Part shown: one piece after another, positions 5,606 to 6,663 of the stretch
Position numbering within the stretch: position 1 is the stretch's first letter
How the letters are laid out: every line of letters starts with the position of its first letter
Assembly: GCA_003499585.1 (NCBI GenBank)
Contig: DNSU01000112.1
Coordinates: forward strand, 5,228-11,890
Reading direction: 5' to 3'
Origin: Cyanobacteria bacterium UBA9579
GTDB taxonomy: Bacteria; Cyanobacteriota; Vampirovibrionia; Gastranaerophilales; UBA9579
Length of the DNA stretch: 6,663 bases
Position numbers and translations under genes: made by a program
Notes under the pieces: model-generated
Databases searched by the model: none
Told to the model about the DNA's origin: nothing
Seen by the model: the letters and a program-made list of their open reading frames with translations, nothing else

Positions 5606-6646
5606 ATGACCATTGCTAAGTACCTGACAGGTACACTTTGTGTTTTATCAATGATGAATTTTCAGGCTATTGGCATGCCAAAAAATGAGTCTAATGAAGT
5701 AAGCATTAAATTTCAGGAGCCGACTGTAGAATATGTGTCAGTACAATCAACTGGTATTGATACCAGAGATGAAGTGCAAGAGATGATTTCAGACATGAAA
5801 TATCAGCTTTTATGTGCTCAAAATGAAATAGAAAAATTACAGGAAACAAATTATCAATTAAAAAACAATTTGACTACAAAAGAACAACAAATCAAGGAAT
5901 TAGCTCAATCTAGCCGATCAAATCAAGAGGTAATTACAACTTTAAATGTAAAAGACAATGAAATAGACAAGCTTAAGATGCTTGTTACAACCTATGAGCA
6001 GAAAATTGAAAATCTGGCTCAAATAAATAACAGTAAGGCAACTATTTTAAACACCAAAGATGATAAAATCAGCGAATTAAAAGCTTTAGCAGTCAATTAT
6101 CAGCAACAAGTTGAAGGCTTGACTTCTCAATTAACAAACATAACCAATGAATTAAACAAAACTAAAGAAAATTATCTTACTTACTCACAAAAAAACACTC
6201 AGCTTATTAGCGATAACATGAAATTGCACGAAAGTTATCTGGACTTGCAATCCAAAATAACCAGCCTGCAAAGTAAAGTAGAAGAAAATCAAAATGCCTA
6301 TGAAAGAGCTGCTGAAAGCTACAAAGACCAGGAACCATACTTAAAAGCTGTTGATTATTTGAAAAAAGATAAAAATAATGCGGCAATATTCTACTTTAAT
6401 CTGGCAAAAGTATATCAGGATAATAAAAATTACCAAAAAACAATTGAAAATTATAATATTGCATTGGAAATGAATCCGAATTTTGCAGAAGCGTATCGCG
6501 AATTAGGCATTGCTTATGCAGAATACGGCAGCTTTAAAAACTCAGTTAAAACACTTAATACCTATCTTAAATACTCAAATAACCCAAAAGAAGAACAGTT
6601 AATAAGAAATTTTATCTCTAAAATAGAAAAAGCCGTACAAGGTTAA
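5606..6646 (+). CDS. Predicted exported coiled-coil protein with C-terminal TPR repeats
   Basis: The 346-residue protein begins with a short basic end (Lys5) and a hydrophobic stretch (residues 6-23, ending near FQAIG) that looks like a Sec signal peptide. There is no convincing lipobox, so the product is probably secreted or periplasmic rather than a lipoprotein. Residues about 52-235 are rich in Lys, Glu, Gln, Asn and Leu, with heptad-like spacing typical of a long coiled coil. Two tetratricopeptide repeats follow: about 257-292 (FNLAKVYQDNKNYQKTIENY, then ALEMNPN) and 293-326 (AEAYRELGIAYAEYGSFKNS). TPRs are protein-binding helical repeats, so a scaffold or partner-binding role in the envelope is plausible; YbgF/CpoB-like proteins combine a coiled coil and TPRs, but I cannot assign this gene to that family. 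No catalytic motif is seen. The gene is transcribed away from the HD-GYP gene, and only 17 bases follow its TAA. Confidence 0.85.
   Translation: MTIAKYLTGTLCVLSMMNFQAIGMPKNESNEVSIKFQEPTVEYVSVQSTGIDTRDEVQEMISDMKYQLLCAQNEIEKLQETNYQLKNNLTTKEQQIKELAQSSRSNQEVITTLNVKDNEIDKLKMLVTTYEQKIENLAQINNSKATILNTKDDKISELKALAVNYQQQVEGLTSQLTNITNELNKTKENYLTYSQKNTQLISDNMKLHESYLDLQSKITSLQSKVEENQNAYERAAESYKDQEPYLKAVDYLKKDKNNAAIFYFNLAKVYQDNKNYQKTIENYNIALEMNPNFAEAYRELGIAYAEYGSFKNSVKTLNTYLKYSNNPKEEQLIRNFISKIEKAVQG
5942..6151 (+). repeat. Internal 35-residue tandem duplication in the coiled coil
   Basis: Residues 113-147, starting LNVKDNEIDKLK, and 148-182, starting LNTKDDKISELK, align with 12 identities in the first 25 positions (K-D, I, L-K, L, Y, Q, E, L). 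A shorter related segment, LTTKEQQIKEL, begins at residue 89. The 35-residue period equals five heptads, so each copy keeps the coiled-coil register. Confidence 0.5.
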
Positions 6647-6663
6647 TTAGGATAACAAACAAA

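Noticed and set aside
1..6663. CRISPR array, tRNA or rRNA gene, or insertion sequence
   Set aside because: I saw no regularly spaced direct repeats, tRNA-like cloverleaf, rRNA-like sequence or transposase in the window.

Overview
This is an AT-rich bacterial window (roughly one third G+C by eye) with five substantial genes and one messy spacer. Nothing fixes the species. A glutamine-dependent NAD synthetase, an NrtR-type Nudix regulator, an HD-GYP protein and an exported coiled-coil/TPR protein would fit a low-GC bacterium such as a Melainabacteria/Vampirovibrionia-type lineage or a related free-living or gut bacterium. That placement is a guess from style, not a demonstrated affiliation.

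Layout. Bases 1-1622 (+) hold the C-terminal part of an Eco57I/TaqI-type adenine-N6 DNA methyltransferase or type IIG restriction-modification enzyme; its 5' end lies outside the window. Bases 1623-2085 form a spacer with no convincing intact gene. It contains a rho-independent terminator pointing the wrong way (minus strand), a 17-codon ORF with a strong Shine-Dalgarno sequence, and a 75-codon open frame without a good start whose stop overlaps the nadE start (ATGA). It also contains a near-perfect 19-bp palindrome just upstream of nadE. Bases 2086-3726 (+) are nadE. After a 10-bp gap, 3737-4372 (+) encodes an NrtR-like Nudix/winged-helix protein. Convergent to it, 4402-5358 (-) encodes an HD-GYP domain protein. 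A 247-bp divergent control region (5359-5605) separates it from a secreted or periplasmic coiled-coil TPR protein at 5606-6646 (+).

How the genes fit together. nadE and the NrtR-like gene make a compact probable operon. NadE makes NAD from deamido-NAD, and NrtR proteins are ADP-ribose-sensing repressors of NAD genes. The 19-bp palindrome sits where a nadE promoter start site would be, which makes a self-regulated NAD module the most coherent hypothesis in the window. The HD-GYP and TPR genes are divergently transcribed and may share regulation, but no functional link is visible. The methyltransferase looks like an accessory gene abutting a core operon, and the damaged spacer may be the scar of its arrival. 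I did not find a clearly new biological system; the best leads are the candidate NrtR operator and the truncated frame fused to the nadE start.
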